Below are positions 45,531 to 59,500 of a stretch of 64,000 nt of DNA, piece by piece. The translations under genes and the position numbers were made by a program. The stretch comes from Pyrrhosoma nymphula. Lineage: Eukaryota > Arthropoda > Insecta > Odonata > Coenagrionidae. The stretch's first letter is position 1. Each line of letters starts with the position of its first letter. The notes beneath the pieces are model-generated. The model worked only from the letters and a program-made list of their open reading frames with translations. It ran no database searches and had not been told where the DNA came from. Location of the stretch: NCBI GenBank assembly GCA_963573305.1, contig OY754329.1, positions 138,061,422 through 138,125,421 of the forward strand. Reading direction: 5' to 3'.

Positions 45531-45533
45531 TCA

Positions 45534-45615
45534 CCCCCCCCCCACCCAGTTACCTGGTGTTACAGTTACGTGGTGGTGGTTATTACAGTTACCTGGTGAC
45601 CCCCCAGTTACGTCC
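45534..45615 (+). repeat. Poly-C tract and CAGTTACSTGG minisatellite
   Basis: Ten C (45534-45543) are followed by four imperfect copies of CAGTTACSTSG separated by GTG/GGTTATTA-type spacers. A second C run (CCCCCC) lies before the last copy. The open frames across it are by-products of the repeat. Confidence 0.75.
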
Positions 45616-47925
45616 AGCTGCAATTTGTCGTTGCGAGTGAATAACCGAGGGAACGTTTTGAGCCCGGACATATTCCTTTCTGGTATCATGAATTCTTATC
45701 TTCTGCTAGTACCTGTGATGTTCCTCCATAGTGATATTTTTCTGCAGATTTAGTGAAGGTATATATATTATGTTTAAGAATAGGAATGCTGGAAAATTAC
45801 AGCAAAATAGCCCACAGAGATATTGGATCCTTTAAAATGTGCATCGAAAATAGTGGATTTATGGGTCATACACTTGCGTCCACTTAAAATAATTTACAAA
45901 ATTCCATTGCGTTTTGAATGACGTTTATGGAAAAATATCTTGATTCTCGATTGATAATCTTTCTATCGAAAGGCGGCTTCATTTTCATGTTTCATGAAAA
46001 TATTTTCTCTTTGATCTATTTAGTGGAAAACATATTGAGGTTTATGCCAATTACTCCTCATTTTATATGTTTCACATGAATATGCCTGAAATGTTTAGTC
46101 TTCCTTGTTTCTCTATTACTCAACAATTTCTGTACCGGTAGAACCACTTGCATTCATAGTTTTGTACAGTGGCAGTGCTGACGAGTGACATTTGGGATAA
46201 GCGATTTAAATTATTTAGATATTTAAACCTAAACGCCGCTTAAATATAACATCGGATTTGAAATTCCAAACAATATGCTATTTTTGGCTGTGCAGAATAA
46301 TATTAGAAATTCTTTTTAAATATTTTATTTAAAAATTTATCCTTGACATTATTGCTTTCGCTTTCATGTTGCAGATAATTTCTGAGCACAACACGTGTAC
46401 GGTTCTTGAAAATTAACTTTCTGCGCCACGTTCAATTCTGCTTTTCGCGCATAAAGATGTAAGATGTCATTTTCACAATTTGAGATTTATATTGTTGCAT
46501 TTAAATTAATGAGACACGATACTGTTTGTCTTTTTTAGTATGTTGTAGAGGATAGAAAAAAAATAATTATGGCTCTTTCGTGGCTTGGTTTCGTTTTATG
46601 CGGATCCGAGAACATTAGAAAACTGTGGTGATATGAAGACATTATACACTCTTATATTGAATTCATAGTTAAAGAGTCTACGCCATGCCCACAGAAACCA
46701 ACGCTTGGGTTAGCATCACGGAAAAATAGCCATGAACCTTGCACAAGTTCTTTTTTGCATTATTTTGAACTCCGTTTTATGACCTGATTTCATTAATTAA
46801 TGCCACCTTTTCCATGCTTGGAATCATTATGCGAGTTCATTTATCATGCTGTCTTAAGGTTTTACGAAGAGTGATGCGAGACGCGTCCAAGTGGGGAGAA
46901 ATTCACGCCGTCTTCAGCAGCTCCTCGTGTCTCCTCAACCCAGGTGCGAGAATTTCCAGAGCAAGACTTGAGTTCTTCTGGCATACGGAGACACTGTCCC
47001 TATGAATCTTGTAATGGATGCGTTTGTTTCCTTTTACTACGATATTTGAATGCATAAAATAGTCGAGAATCGCAATGGTTCCAATGGTATGGGGATTTCG
47101 CTTGCGATGCAGGTTATGGTGTTTTTTCCACCGGGGAGCTTACCCAAGGAAAGATGCTTGAAGAAGGATTTTAAAAGGCAGCGGAAACAAACTCACAAGT
47201 TGTTTTATTTTCGTTTCGTTTTCCGCATGTGTGAAAATCTGGTATCTATGTTTTCATTTCGGTTGGTGCATCCTCGGAATTTAAAATATGCTCCCTGTTC
47301 GTTCCTTCGCTCTGAAGTCTGTACATGTCTTCTTTGTCTTTCTTGGATCGTTTCGGCTGGATTTTATTATCCCTGATTGACTATTTTCTCTATGTGAAAA
47401 CCGTAATCAATGCGTTCTCCCATCGATATGCTCACGTCATCTGACCGACTGTCTCAACGAAATATACAGAAAACGATGACTCAGTTAGCATCGAGTTAAT
47501 GAAAAGGCTTCAACAGTATGCGTTTAACGTTAAAAAAGCGTTAAAAAACAGGACATTAGAGAGTATGTCATACAGTGCATTCATTCGGTCGCTAAGAAAG
47601 CCAATGGTAGATATATAGATCATTTTAACCATCCATGAGCTCAACAAGCATGTAACAGTATGAGATAAGCTGAAAAAGGCTTTTAATCCTTGAAATTTAT
47701 ATACATTTATGGTTTATTTGGAGTTATGGCAGGCGATCTGTGATAGAATCAGAACTTTACTCGAACTTAAGTCCTCCTCAACTCTCACCACCATCTACTT
47801 CTCTCAAACATGATTAACTATGGCTAACGAAACTCTTCATCGATAATCAACTTACCCTGTCAATTCTTCTCAATGCTGATCTCTATAAATATAAAGTAAC
47901 ATTTTGCTGGGAAATGCCTGCGCCT
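45616..47925. other. AT-rich stretch without genes
   Basis: Only short frames without recognisable domains on either strand; the longest (47050-47376, 108 codons, +) shows no family signature. Confidence 0.5.
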
Positions 47926-47929
47926 AGTG

Positions 47930-48665
47930 GCAAATATTGTGTTTGAGATCCTTATGAGGATGGCTTAAAAACAGAGTTAGAACACATGCAGCGAAGATCG
48001 GCAAGATAAGTTAAAGGCCGTTAATATAATATCGTTAGCGTTACTGACCTTTTGCAGCATCTTGGATGGGCATAGCATTCAGACCGTCGATTAAAAATTT
48101 GGCTTACCTATTATCTAAGTTCGTAACCAATTTATTTTCTGAAAATGGTAATAACATTTTACGAAATCCGACATACTACTGTAGATCAGATCATGAAAAT
48201 AATATTAGGGAACTGGACTGCAGAACGGGCTGATTTCAAATGTCATTTTTCCCGCGAACGATAAGAGACTATAAAAGCTGCCACTGACACTTTAAACTAG
48301 GTTTGTCAATAGATAGTGTCCCTAGTTATTTGATATTCTCCCTAGTACTTGTATGCTTATCTGCTACCTGGTACTAATAGCACGCCGTGCATGTTTTCAA
48401 TATAACTCTTATCTAACTAACTCTGTCCATTAATGTAATTGCAGGATACATCAATACTGACAGTCTCTCTAATATTGGTAGCATACCTATAGTGTAGTGC
48501 ATAGTTGTGAGGCCTCAACTGCTGAAAACATTAGCGATGTATCAATGGTCATGGTTACTCTAACTTTAACAGGGTATAGCGTAATGAATGTTGGTAACAA
48601 CTCACCCTCTGCCACACACCCTTGAGGTGGCATGCAGGGTGTTTTGTAGATGTGGAAATACTTGC
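47930..48665 (+). mobile_element. CR1/L2-like LINE 3' fragment (copy D)
   Basis: DNA-level similarity to copy A runs through the last coding part and the 3' UTR. GATCCTTATGAGGATGGC (47948-47965) corresponds to the WDPYEMGL codons. ATTTTACGAAATCCGACATA (48155-48174) corresponds to the ILRNPTYYGRSDHEN region, and AACGATAAGAGACTATAAAAGC to the C-terminus. The UTR follows with the GCATACCTATAGTGTAGTGC block (48481-48500) and the TGCCACACACCCTTGAGGTG end (48607-48626), closing in TTTTGTAGATGTGG. All frames contain stops, so the copy is older than copy A. Confidence 0.82.
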
Positions 48666-48669
48666 ATAG

Positions 48670-51600
48670 CAAATTAATGAACTCGAAATTGAGAAGTTAA
48701 GGCAGGGGCTGTCCAAAGTCCTAGCTACCAGCTGGTAGAATGAATTTTAATGAATGAAATTATTACAGGTATGCAACGTGTCGGTCGAGGTCAGCCATAA
48801 ATTTGGCATCGCGCAGATTTGCAAATGCAATATTGTGAAGCACGAACAAACCGTAACAACCATCTTTGCAGTACACTTCTATTGCCTGGTCAAAATGCCG
48901 ACCTATAGCACTTAAGTGTGTGTGAATCTCACTTTTCTATTTCCGAAACTGCTACTATTGTAAGGCGAAAATAGGTAATGGCAACCTAAAAATTATTCGC
49001 AGAGCAGTTTCTATGTTTGTAACGCCTCCTGAGGAAGTAGTACAATTGATTAAATCCTCCTCGTAAATCTTGGATTTTGCTGTCTATGGGGATTAAGTTA
49101 ATGATTATATATCAGAAGATAGGCCGAGTGATGCGAGGAATAGGATGCAAAAATATGGCAGTTGAAATTTCAAAGCCCGTAACTCGATTTTAATTATTTA
49201 ACCACTTTTAAAACGATTCGGTATTGAGTAATTAAAGCAGTGATTATTGACTTTTATCATCATTGGATATTTTTAAAATCACATTTGCTCCTCGTTCACC
49301 ATAGCAGAAGTCCCCAGTGTTAAGCTTTGCATTTTAACTGATATAAATAGTTCGGTTCAATTGAGGTGATTAAATTCTTATTTGTTTTACTAAACCGCGA
49401 TAAACATGACTTGGTAATGCGTGCGCTAGTCAATGTTTATAGTATTTTTGTCTCTCTAGATTCTTTTTGGCACCGCATTATCTCCTCATACATCTAAGCA
49501 AAAGTCCATTTGCCAAGCTATAAATTCATTGCTAGTGTATTATAAATAAAGACATTCCTCGTAATTTGATTTGTTTTTTCTTCCATGTCTTGCTGTCAGA
49601 TCCATCAAGCATTTACTTATTGATACGAATGTGAAAATTCTTCCCTTTTTATCTGTTTATTTTCCGAAGAAAAAAATGAGAGCTTGCACATTTGTGCCGA
49701 CATCATTAACACGGTAAACGTTGATGAACGAGAATCCCAAGTGAAGACAATAAAAAAGACGTGGAATAAATTATTCCACCCAACCTCTGGCCTTGACCTT
49801 TAAAGGCCATGCACAGCTGCCCTGACCTGAAAACTGATAGTAGGAAGGTACACGAAACCACGTGACGATGAATCCCATTGGGGGATGCACAGCTATCGCG
49901 AATTTTATTAGGGAACGAATCAACCGTATAAAAAGTTACCGACTCATGAATCGGCCGTTGGCCACCGACTGAGGGCGGCAGTGATGGAGTGGGGTGTTTC
50001 ATTTCGAGAAAGAACTTTCAAAAATATTTTTCCTGCGGATTTCCTCCTAGATTTAATAGACCATCACGCTTATGTTCCTAGTTCTGCCTATGATTTAAAT
50101 ACTTTCTGCTTAAAAAGCCGAATAAATCCAAAGGCAGAAAATTTTAATCATTTTGGAGTTTCATAAGATGATCGGAACTAGCTAATATTTGTAGAGTTTT
50201 GTTCATTTTTTTCGACTCATTGGAGACAATGACAGTTAAAGTCATGATTTATGCTCCGGCTTGACCTTACAGATAGGGCCAGTATTATGTTGTATAAAGT
50301 ATTTTGGTTGATTTTCAAAGCATTCACATCCTATGCCATATGTAAGCGCCAACAAGGTACTCCAGAGTGTATAAGGTATGCATGGCCATGCGTAATCAAT
50401 ATTTCGGTAACCAATTCATTCTCCTATTTTAAAATGATTTAGAGCTTAAAAAATGACTAATGGTAGGTAAATTAAACGCTGGAATGATCGATGGAATGTG
50501 TATTTATTTTACGTGCTTAAGGTTATTTGTGAATTTTTATTATCAGCATTAATTTGAGTGGGATCTTTCATTTCTTTGTTGGGGCTAGTTACCAAAGGTT
50601 AGCTTTAATAGCACCATTGTTTTACAAACATGCGCTAAGTATTTTCATTCTTAATTCACGAAATATTTCTCTGAGAATACGTATGCATGATGAATGAGAT
50701 GAAGAGAGGCAGGACGCATGATGAGAAGTAGGGCACATGACACCTTAACTACTAGATCACCTTAAAGTATTCTAAAAAATAAATAATAAACTTATCTTGA
50801 AAATGCTCGGATTACTGAGAGAGTCCATATCCGTAAATATTCGATGAAAATAAACGGTCATATGCTTATCAGGCCGTTTTGGATACTTGCTTTGGTTTTA
50901 AATCTCTAAAAATTATATTGTTACATATATCCTGCATAGGGATCTTATAGAGGAATTTTCTCCAAATTTGGTCGTGAATAGTGGCAAAGGTGTCCGCTTG
51001 GGTAAATAATATTGTCTCCAGGAATTCCAACTAAACCAACTACTCCATGCTGAAGTTGTAGAAAAGAATTTCATTCGTTGTTACAATAATCCTCCTCCTC
51101 TCTGTTGGACCGCAACAAATCCCGTCTTGCATTTAGGATTCCTCGTCTTCCCTCCGCAAGGAAAAAATAGCTTGTACTTCATTTTATCTCCCTCCCCGCC
51201 TAAGGCGCCATCTGCTGGCGCCCCCTCCTTACCTTGGCATTGTCGAGCGGCGAGCTGTCCTCTGGGCACGTGAACACTCCTTCGCTGCAAAGAGATAGAA
51301 AAAAAGCACAGCGTAAACAGAAATGTTTGAGAACAAGTGAACCCGTCGAGAAAGCCCTCACTTTTTTCACCCTACCTTGCCGCTCTTTGAAAATTTTACA
51401 ACCATTAATGTGACAGTGTTAATGTTCATTCGAAACTTGAAAAGCTCTACTCTCGGTTTTTTTCACGCGGAACGTGGTTGCCGAAGCAGTCGCTTCTCGT
51501 CAAAGATTATATCGTTCCTGCTTCACTTGCCTGCTTCACTTGATTTACCCTTATGTTTTTCTTCAAAATTTCTCATTCGCTTTAACAACTTACCCTGCTG

Positions 51601-53128
51601 GAGTTTTCTCGCGAACAGTTACAAAAATGATTCAGTAGTCTGTAAAAATATGTAGTTATATGTCAAAGTATGTCAACACAAGATCAGAACGTGCGTCCTG
51701 CTGAGTAGTTTTAAATAATATCCTTGACTCGATTAATGTCACGAAATGTGTAGACAAAGTGGTCGAGTCTTCGAGAGAAAAATTTTATAATTTCTTTTTT
51801 TGTTTACTCTTCCGTTATTATATAAAATAATTCATTTTATGCTACAAAGAAAAATCTTTTTATATCTTTATATATGTGTATTCATCTTGTCAGCAGTGAT
51901 GAACATTATTCAGGGCTTCTCATCCGTTAACGTATGTTAAGGTAATTCTAAGGATGTCAAGTTGAGACTTGGTGGTATTTCGTTTTATCATCGCTTTTTG
52001 CAAATGTTTTCCAGTGCTTAAGGTTACTGTGAACCGTAATTGATGGGTTTCAGTGATGTGTCGAATCAAGATTCGAATGCAAAACAGAAGGCATCCTTCA
52101 ATGCGGTAACGAGCGCCTTAGAATCGATCAATTTGATCGTGGTAGGCAAAGAGGTTAATACCGGCTGTTAAATTCATCTCTTATTTTTTAAGTAAGCCTA
52201 GAGCGACGCTTCTGCCTGGATTGTTGCCATTTAATGGGATCAGATATCAGAATTACAACTCATCTCGTTTATAGTTGCAGAAACACATATTCGGGTTATT
52301 CAAAATGAACTAACAAGATGAGAGAAGCGCTGAAAAGAATAAATGGTCTCTAATATGAATGTGTTTTCTAAACATATTTTTCGTTGCCTAAAATATGAAT
52401 AAACCAGGAATTATACTTATATAGTTCCCATCTAAATTCCTCTTTCCGATACGTTTATTTTTTCGTAGAAATCTGAACACATGCATTCACTTTTCCTCCA
52501 TTAAATAAAGAAAGTCGATACGAAACGATTCAAATTGCATTTGTATCAGTACCATCGTCCAAACATTAGTTTTGAAAAATGAAAGATCTTTATAGGTTTA
52601 TGCAGTGAAGAAATACCTAACGGTTTTACAAACACAATGTTGTATTTTATCAAATGTTTACTCAATAGGCCTCAATGATGGTCTCAAATACTATTACTTT
52701 AAATAAACATTTTCACGTTTATACTGTCAACTTAAGTAATCATCGTTAATGAATATACATGCCTCGTTATTTATTTAAGCGATGAGCACAATCATGCGCG
52801 TGAATTTTCAAGTGCGTTCAATTTTGGAAGCTCTAGATGGTTATTAGCCAAGTGAGAATATATTTTACAAACTTCCAAAATTACTATTTTTATTTTCCTC
52901 TTCATTGCCTCTATTTTTTAGTTTCCCATGAATGACTTCAAAAGCCGTTAGTTAATTAGAGTCAGTATAATTATTCCGCCTTCTGCTGGGTGTGACTAGC
53001 TGGCAGAAGCTTTCTCTCTGAACTTTCGAGCCTGGGGAGTAATGAAATATTTCTATATTTTTCAATGCAAATGATTAGCTTGAGGGAGTCATCCGCAGAC
53101 GCATGCGCCAAAGTGGAGTTTTTGCGGA
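48670..53128. other. Long AT-rich stretch without supported genes
   Basis: About 4.5 kb contain no recognisable gene. A GGCGCC-N7-GGCGCC hairpin lies near 51205 in a GC-rich patch (51080-51260), whose 69-codon - strand frame has no known domain. Bases 49760-50000 hold a 98-codon - strand frame, also unrecognised. Confidence 0.5.
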
Positions 53129-53152
53129 ATATATATATATATATATATATAT
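53129..53152. repeat. (AT)12 microsatellite
   Basis: Twelve uninterrupted AT units. Confidence 0.95.
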
Positions 53153-53800
53153 CCACCCGAGCTGTGTTCTGAGTGAGCAGATTTGCGATTCAGATTTATC
53201 TTCTCTTCCTACGGGGGATGTGTTTGAATAAGAGGCTCCTCTAACTGATTTCCCTTTTATCTAAGCCCCTTCATTAATCTCAGCAGCCACGGGAAAAATC
53301 CGAGGCCTCTGCTACAGCTAATGGATTCGTCTTCAATTTATATATTAATTTTCTCGGGCAACCTACCAGATGATAGATCGGACTATTGAATTAGTAATCT
53401 GAGGTCAAAATCATGCTCTGTCTATTGTTGGAGTGACGGCTGGTCCTCGAACTAATTAGTGGGGCCTTAAAAATCTATCTGAACCGTCTTCAATTGCTAA
53501 AACAAACTTTTCTCTGTTATTTCTCTAAAATTGAGTAGGTGTCTTAAAACAATGAATTTGCCTTACGACTAACCGATATATTTATGACTGCGGATATATT
53601 TTACTTCTATATAAGGAGTTAGGGAAACCACTTGCTGCGAGGATTGATTCCATAAAATATTACATTGCATGATAAGAAACTAATTCAAGATCTTAGAATA
53701 TGGTATACTTGCCCCACTAGTACCGTCTTTAATGGACTTTTATGACGTAGGACATTCTGTAATTATATATCCTTAACAATATATATTTTCAATTTGGAAT
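53153..53800. other. Non-coding stretch
   Basis: AT-rich sequence with nothing recognisable. Confidence 0.5.
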
Positions 53801-53805
53801 CATGG

Positions 53806-53950
53806 ATAGCGTAGCAATCTAGGTGATGGGCCGGAAATGCGCTATCCAAGGTTCAATTCCCGGTCAAATTCCAGGAAACGTTATATCTCAAGACATTTTC
53901 TACGTATTCTAGCCCTTATGTAAATAGATCATAACGTGCTGCCAAAAGGA
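53806..53950 (+). mobile_element. Possible tRNA-derived SINE
   Basis: TAGCGTAGCAATCTAGG (53807-53823) resembles an A box, and GGTTCAATTCC (53851-53861) is close to the B-box consensus GGTTCGANTCC. The spacing of about 45 bases is normal for internal pol III promoters. A full cloverleaf and an anticodon arm cannot be drawn, so a SINE head is likelier than a tRNA gene. No tail or duplication was identified. Confidence 0.45.
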
Positions 53951-56372
53951 AATCATTCGCAGCACTACTGTCAATTCTCTGAATTTGAATATTCGTTGCT
54001 GAAAGCAGCTACTTACCCACCGGTGTGCTTAATATTCCGCTTTAGGCTCCGAATTTCAATTCAACTAGAAGTAATGGGTGATATATGGGTGATGGGCTAA
54101 TATAGTTAAATAAAAAAGCGATAGTGCTTGCCCCGAACGACATACCCTTGGAGTAAATGAATTATGGGCAGTAATGTTGCCCGACTCCAAGGCGGCTGAT
54201 GAATGCAGTGCACTTCACCCAAGGCTCGAGGAAGACCTATCGCAAGAACATGGTAATTAATGACACGCGATTCTGTTTATGGACTTCATTAAACAGTCAA
54301 TTACCTTTCGCCATGCACTAGTGGGACAATTGCTTCCCCCCACTTCGAAGCTCAAAAGTTATTTCCATTGGTAAGGTTTCATATTGCTCTCTGTCACATA
54401 AACATCCGGCTGCCGTTGAAATTACCGATTGCTTCGATATCATTATCAAGTAGGCCATCTGTTGGACTTGGTGCACGACTGTCGTTGAAATGTGTTTGAT
54501 TTCATTGCATTTCAAGCAAAGTACATACACGCAAACCGTGGTTATGAATGAAACTTAGTGAAATTCCATTATGAAATTGGAAAACTTATAATTCAAACTT
54601 AGCATTTCGAGGACTAATATACTTGTTTATTCAGCTAGTTTAGCTACACTGATGAAATCATCTGGAAGTTAACCCAGCCACTTAAACGAACAGAAGCTTC
54701 GAGAAATTTCTCAAAGATACGGCAGTGTTGCGAAACTAGTTAATATAATAAAGACATTACTAGGCCGAAAGCAAAGGTTTTAGTTTTATTTGTTTACTGG
54801 TACATGTTACTTAAAGTTGCAATTCAACAACGAATATAACAGATTTTAGAGTATCAGCAACAACAAAAATATATATACAACGAATATGAGCTCATAAAAA
54901 GCATGTTAACGTGTGCACTATAATAATGGTCAGTGACAGCCAGATTTATTTAGAGAGATAAGAGACTGGTATGCGAGCCAAGTAAGACTTTAAGTCATTG
55001 GGTATTGGTCGTTTTTTTTCTATATATTTTCACCTTTCTATAGACCTGCTTGTCTTGCAACTTGGTGTGCTTGTCTGCCATTTGCGCAAATTTCGCAATG
55101 AATACTAGTAAAAGGTATAAAGATTGCTCCGGCTTATCCACTGATTTCACGTCGTAACATAGGGTTTTGCCGTGTGGTTGGTCACTCTCGACCTTATACC
55201 GGGGAAATCGTTCTACTGTCAGAATATAAGACTTCAATAAGCACATTGATGCGAATCCGTTTCTCTATTTTGGCTGTGAATCTCCAAGAAGCCTAGCTAC
55301 GCTCTACAACCCAGCTTTAATCTGTAAAAGAGAAAACAGATGATGATTCACGGAAAATTTTCCATGGCGCGAGTTGAATTTGATTTCGTCCTCCCCAGCG
55401 CCTGATCGTTGGGTTCCTAGATGAACATTCGTAGACGAACATCAAGCAGTGACGTCACACAAAACGATGCAATTGCTCCGTTTGAAGCCCTTCTAAGTTT
55501 CATGGTTTGCGCTCGTCGCTTAATTAAGCAAGGGAGGAATTAGAAAAAAATAATGAAAAACCGAGAATTTTCCTTTTATTATTCGATGTATAGTCCAAGA
55601 GTTTAATGAACAAGAGAACAAGCGTGTGTCGGATGCTGGTCCCCCATAGCAGCTGCTCTTGACAAGGAGATGAAAACGCTAAGTGATGTTGTTAGGAGTT
55701 TCCATCTTTCCTACACGGTTCGTATTTGAGGGGAAAAAATTCCCATCACTGCAGATGACAGTACATCGGATATAAAAAGACTTCCCGGTTAGGTTCCACC
55801 CATGCCAGTTTAACTCATCACCCGATGTTAATGCACTACTAGTGTGGCCCTCATCTGTAGGCAATAAGTTTTTCAATGTCAATTTCTTTTTGGACTCTCC
55901 TTAAGTTTGTTCTATTTAGCTATAAATAATGGTGTTAAAGTTCCAACCGCATACTAAGAAGACATGTCACATCGCACTTGAACTGGTGGAGTTTCAACAT
56001 ATATTGCTATATTTTCAGTCAATCCTAGTGATAATGTAGAACTCGGATTATGGATGTATTTCATTCCAGACTAGCTCACTTCAGCATGCATTAGCACACA
56101 CCAACGTAACCAAGCGAAGATGAATAAAACGGAACTGTTCTGGCGGTATCATACATTCGCCGCAAAACTCTATAAGTAAAGTTGACAGCTTATTTTATTG
56201 TCTTAAAATATCAAATGGATTGATAAATTGATGTTAGATTTAATGTCAGCCAAAAAAGAACTTTGGCTGTGAGGTAAATAAAGTTGATCTCGTTCCAAAT
56301 GAAGTCTGAAGAAATGGAATAAATATATGTCGTCTTTATTTTCTAGCGAATTTAGGACTACATTCACCTTTC
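53951..56372. other. AT-rich stretch without genes
   Basis: No coding sequence or structured repeat is recognised; short - strand frames near 54318 and 54995 have no domain signature. Confidence 0.5.
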
Positions 56373-56375
56373 TTA

Positions 56376-56590
56376 AGGCCGTTTTACACGGTACATTTGT
56401 TTGTACAAACTCTTCCGTGAACTCTTGCATGAGGCAAAATGTATCGTGTAAAGCGGCAAATTGTATGAACGCTTGTGCGAATGTCTCAATGCCTGCACGG
56501 GAAATAGAACCTGTTCTAATTTCGTTGAGACAAACGTACAATCTCACGTACATTCGTTTGTACAAAATCTTTCATCGTGTAAAGCGGCCT
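56376..56590. mobile_element. 215-bp MITE with TTA duplication
   Basis: The terminal inverted repeats are AGGCCGTTTTACACG (56376-56390) and, inverted, AGGCCGCTTTACACG (56576-56590), with one mismatch. TTA flanks both sides (56373-56375 and 56591-56593). Subterminal TTTGTACAAA strings are also inverted. A second internal CGTGTAAAGCGGC (56449-56461) repeats the right terminus. The 3-bp TTA duplication fits PIF/Harbinger-type elements (TWA targets). Assignment is tentative because no transposase is present. Confidence 0.8.
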
Positions 56591-56593
56591 TTA

Positions 56594-59500
56594 CAGTTAA
56601 TTCGTTAATTACTCATTAAACTCATAACAAACTTGACGCTTAAGTGTTACCATGGAAGCTATTTGTAGACCGTAGCCTCCGAGACGAATAATTCGTAACA
56701 CTACCGCCTCCACTTTTATTTAGTATTCGTACGACGGGAAATACGTTTGCTGTGATTTTCTTATGGCGAAATTCCAAAAATGTATGCATATATTTCGAAC
56801 TATATGCCGCATTTTAAAGGCCGTTTTATTTTTATTTACAATGTACATTCATTTTGGAAAGCAGCACAATTTTTTCGAGTCATGTTAGGAAAATATTGGG
56901 AAAGATTTTGTAAACTAGTAACTGTTCGTTAATCACTTTCTTGATCCATAAACTCGTCCTGACTCCATATTGAATGTATTGAAAAGGCACTTTGACGTAA
57001 AGTAATAAAAGAGACGAAAAAGGCTTACTTTTCTATATGATCTACGAGTTTTAGAGAATCTTTATTTTTTTGTGGAAAATAGTAATAGTCAAATGCTACG
57101 TAATTGCCAATAAGTTATATTCCTGTTTAACCGTTTAGCCGTTGTCATGATGCACAAGGTGCTATTTGAGAGGCATTGATCCAGATAAGTCGCTAAGGAA
57201 TAAGGCGCACTTAGGTTTCGTGTTCAATTACTGTAATAACAGAGTATTCTAGCAGCTTAAGAATGTCTGCAGCTTTCAGAGACGTTTCATTGTCTTATTT
57301 AAGCAAAATGTACGGTGTTACCCATGTGTTACTTGCCAGGATAACCTTCTATTCGAATTATTTCCCCTTAGCTCCGTAAGGGAATTGAAAATTTTAGGCC
57401 TACTTTTTACAAACAGACGATGAGGAAAATTCGGGTGTTCAAGCCTTTTTCTCTCGGAGGCAACTGTGTAGACGGCACTGGAAACGTGTTTAGAAGTGCT
57501 TTGCCATCTGCGCTGACAAAAATCGAATGGAACACGATGGGTGCTTATTTGCGCAATGCAGGTTAGCGCACGAATGGATAGCAACCTATGCGCCGGCTTT
57601 ATTTTTTTACCAGCGAGTTATTAGACAGCTATTGTATTTGAGCTTGAATGTTTTCTAATTCCACCCGTTATTTTATGAGATACGGCCCCGAGAGTGAGCT
57701 CGCGCCGCCCAAGTGATGCCCTCTAGCGCCAACGATTGAATTTACTGAGTCCACTGCCGCGCGTCGCGTTTAGCTTTGCACTATTTGATTACAAAAATGG
57801 GACCAAGTGTTTTTTGGCAGAATTAAAGAATGTAGAATTATAGGCGCAGAAACTTTTACATTAAATAAAAGCATGCTTAACATTAGAGGTTCTTGGGTAC
57901 AAAACTTGTAGTTTGCATCTGTTCAGAGTCAGTCATTGATGTCAACGTGACATCGGCGTTAACAATAAATTATACTAAATTTATTATATTTATATAAATG
58001 AAGTCATGAACGGTTAATAATGAGCCATTTGGGCTATACATACAATCTGAGCCACGAACCCTTGCTGCGCAATTGCTAGCCACTTTTCTGAAGCATATTA
58101 ATTTATTCTCTCATTGCGGCAATAGAAATATTTAGTTGGCCAGCCTCTCTGAGTCTCTCTTCCCGAGCCATATATTTCTCACGTACATTAGTATTAATGA
58201 AATATATCCATGGTTACCACAAACTTGGGAAAACTTAAAGGAGAACAAAGTTCAACCTCCCCTCAAATTGGACACATATAGCGAAGATCTTCTGTTAAGT
58301 ACTTAGTCTTTAGGACATATTGTTTTAGCTATGGTGAAAATAGTTTTTATCTTTCACTTGTTTCTTTGCTCAATCCGCTATGATATGTCCTCTTTTTACC
58401 TTACCTACTGTCTCTGAGATGAGCAAATATTCGTGTCCTCCTCTCAAGAGTCCACCTACTGCATGGTTTCTTCTCCAGTAATGCTTTCCCTACCAAATAT
58501 ATCACAGGGCAGAGAAGGGTCATTAGCTAGATTGCCCTCGTAATTAAGGAGCTGAGGGATCTTAAAATCTCCTCGCGTCCACCCCAAAGTGTGCTTAATT
58601 TTGCTCTGCAGACTGCAGAGAGCTTGAAACGGCCTATGTAATAATTTCTTCACACCAAATATCTTTGTGGCATCACAAAAAGTATTCTCAGGCTCTGAGT
58701 GAAGGTGTTGCTTAAATTGGTTGGGGTGATTTTTGTCCATATACGGATTTGCGTTAAACTTTGCATAAGTGTTCTTATTAGTAATATCTATAGATATAAT
58801 TGAAAATATGTACATATTACCGACTAGTTTTTTTACAATGGAATTCTATTTAAACTCGTAGTCTTAAGACAAATGAGATATAATTCGATTATATATGTAC
58901 ACATTTTCTTCTAAACGCAAAATAATGCATTTCATGTTGTTATAATGGTTGAAAACAATATCAAGGTGTTGCGCCGATTTAAAGATTCGGAAAAACTTAT
59001 TTAATTATAACTTTCCTCTACATTCGAATACCTCGCCGAAAAATATCAATAACTCAACTCATAATATGCTTAAACTAATAAAAAATGTGAAATATAATTC
59101 TTGTATCATTGTCATTGCTGCATGTATAGTGAGTTCCTCCGCCTAAACAAATGTACGTAGATGACATGTGGTCCTAGTATTTTTTCGAGTTACTTGTAAC
59201 ATTATTAAGATACGAACTCAATGACCCATGATTACCGCTCCAGCCACCTTAATCTCAGCTCTCATACCCTCCATACCTAGAACAACAGATTGAAGCTAGT
59301 GGACCGATTAAAGTAAGCTTGGATAAAAATAGAGTCGTAGAACTGCTGTGGTTATAGTAATCTGGTCATTGGTGAACGCAGGTTCAGGTATATATATTCT
59401 ACTTAAGCTCGGTACATATCCTACCTATCTCATCTCATCCAAGTAAAATGATCCCCTTCATCGCTAGCCCAACATCCTTGCCTTTTTCATGGTCTTGAGC

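Noticed and set aside
49026..49060. CTGAGGA string resembling a hammerhead core start
   Set aside because: No stable hairpin and no GAA follow it.
53806..53880. Possible tRNA gene
   Set aside because: A- and B-box-like strings are present, but acceptor and anticodon stems do not form; a SINE-like origin fits better.
58456..58815. 119-codon - strand open frame
   Set aside because: It starts with Met and is reasonably balanced in composition, but I cannot identify a family, splice sites or a paralogous copy, so coding status is unsupported.
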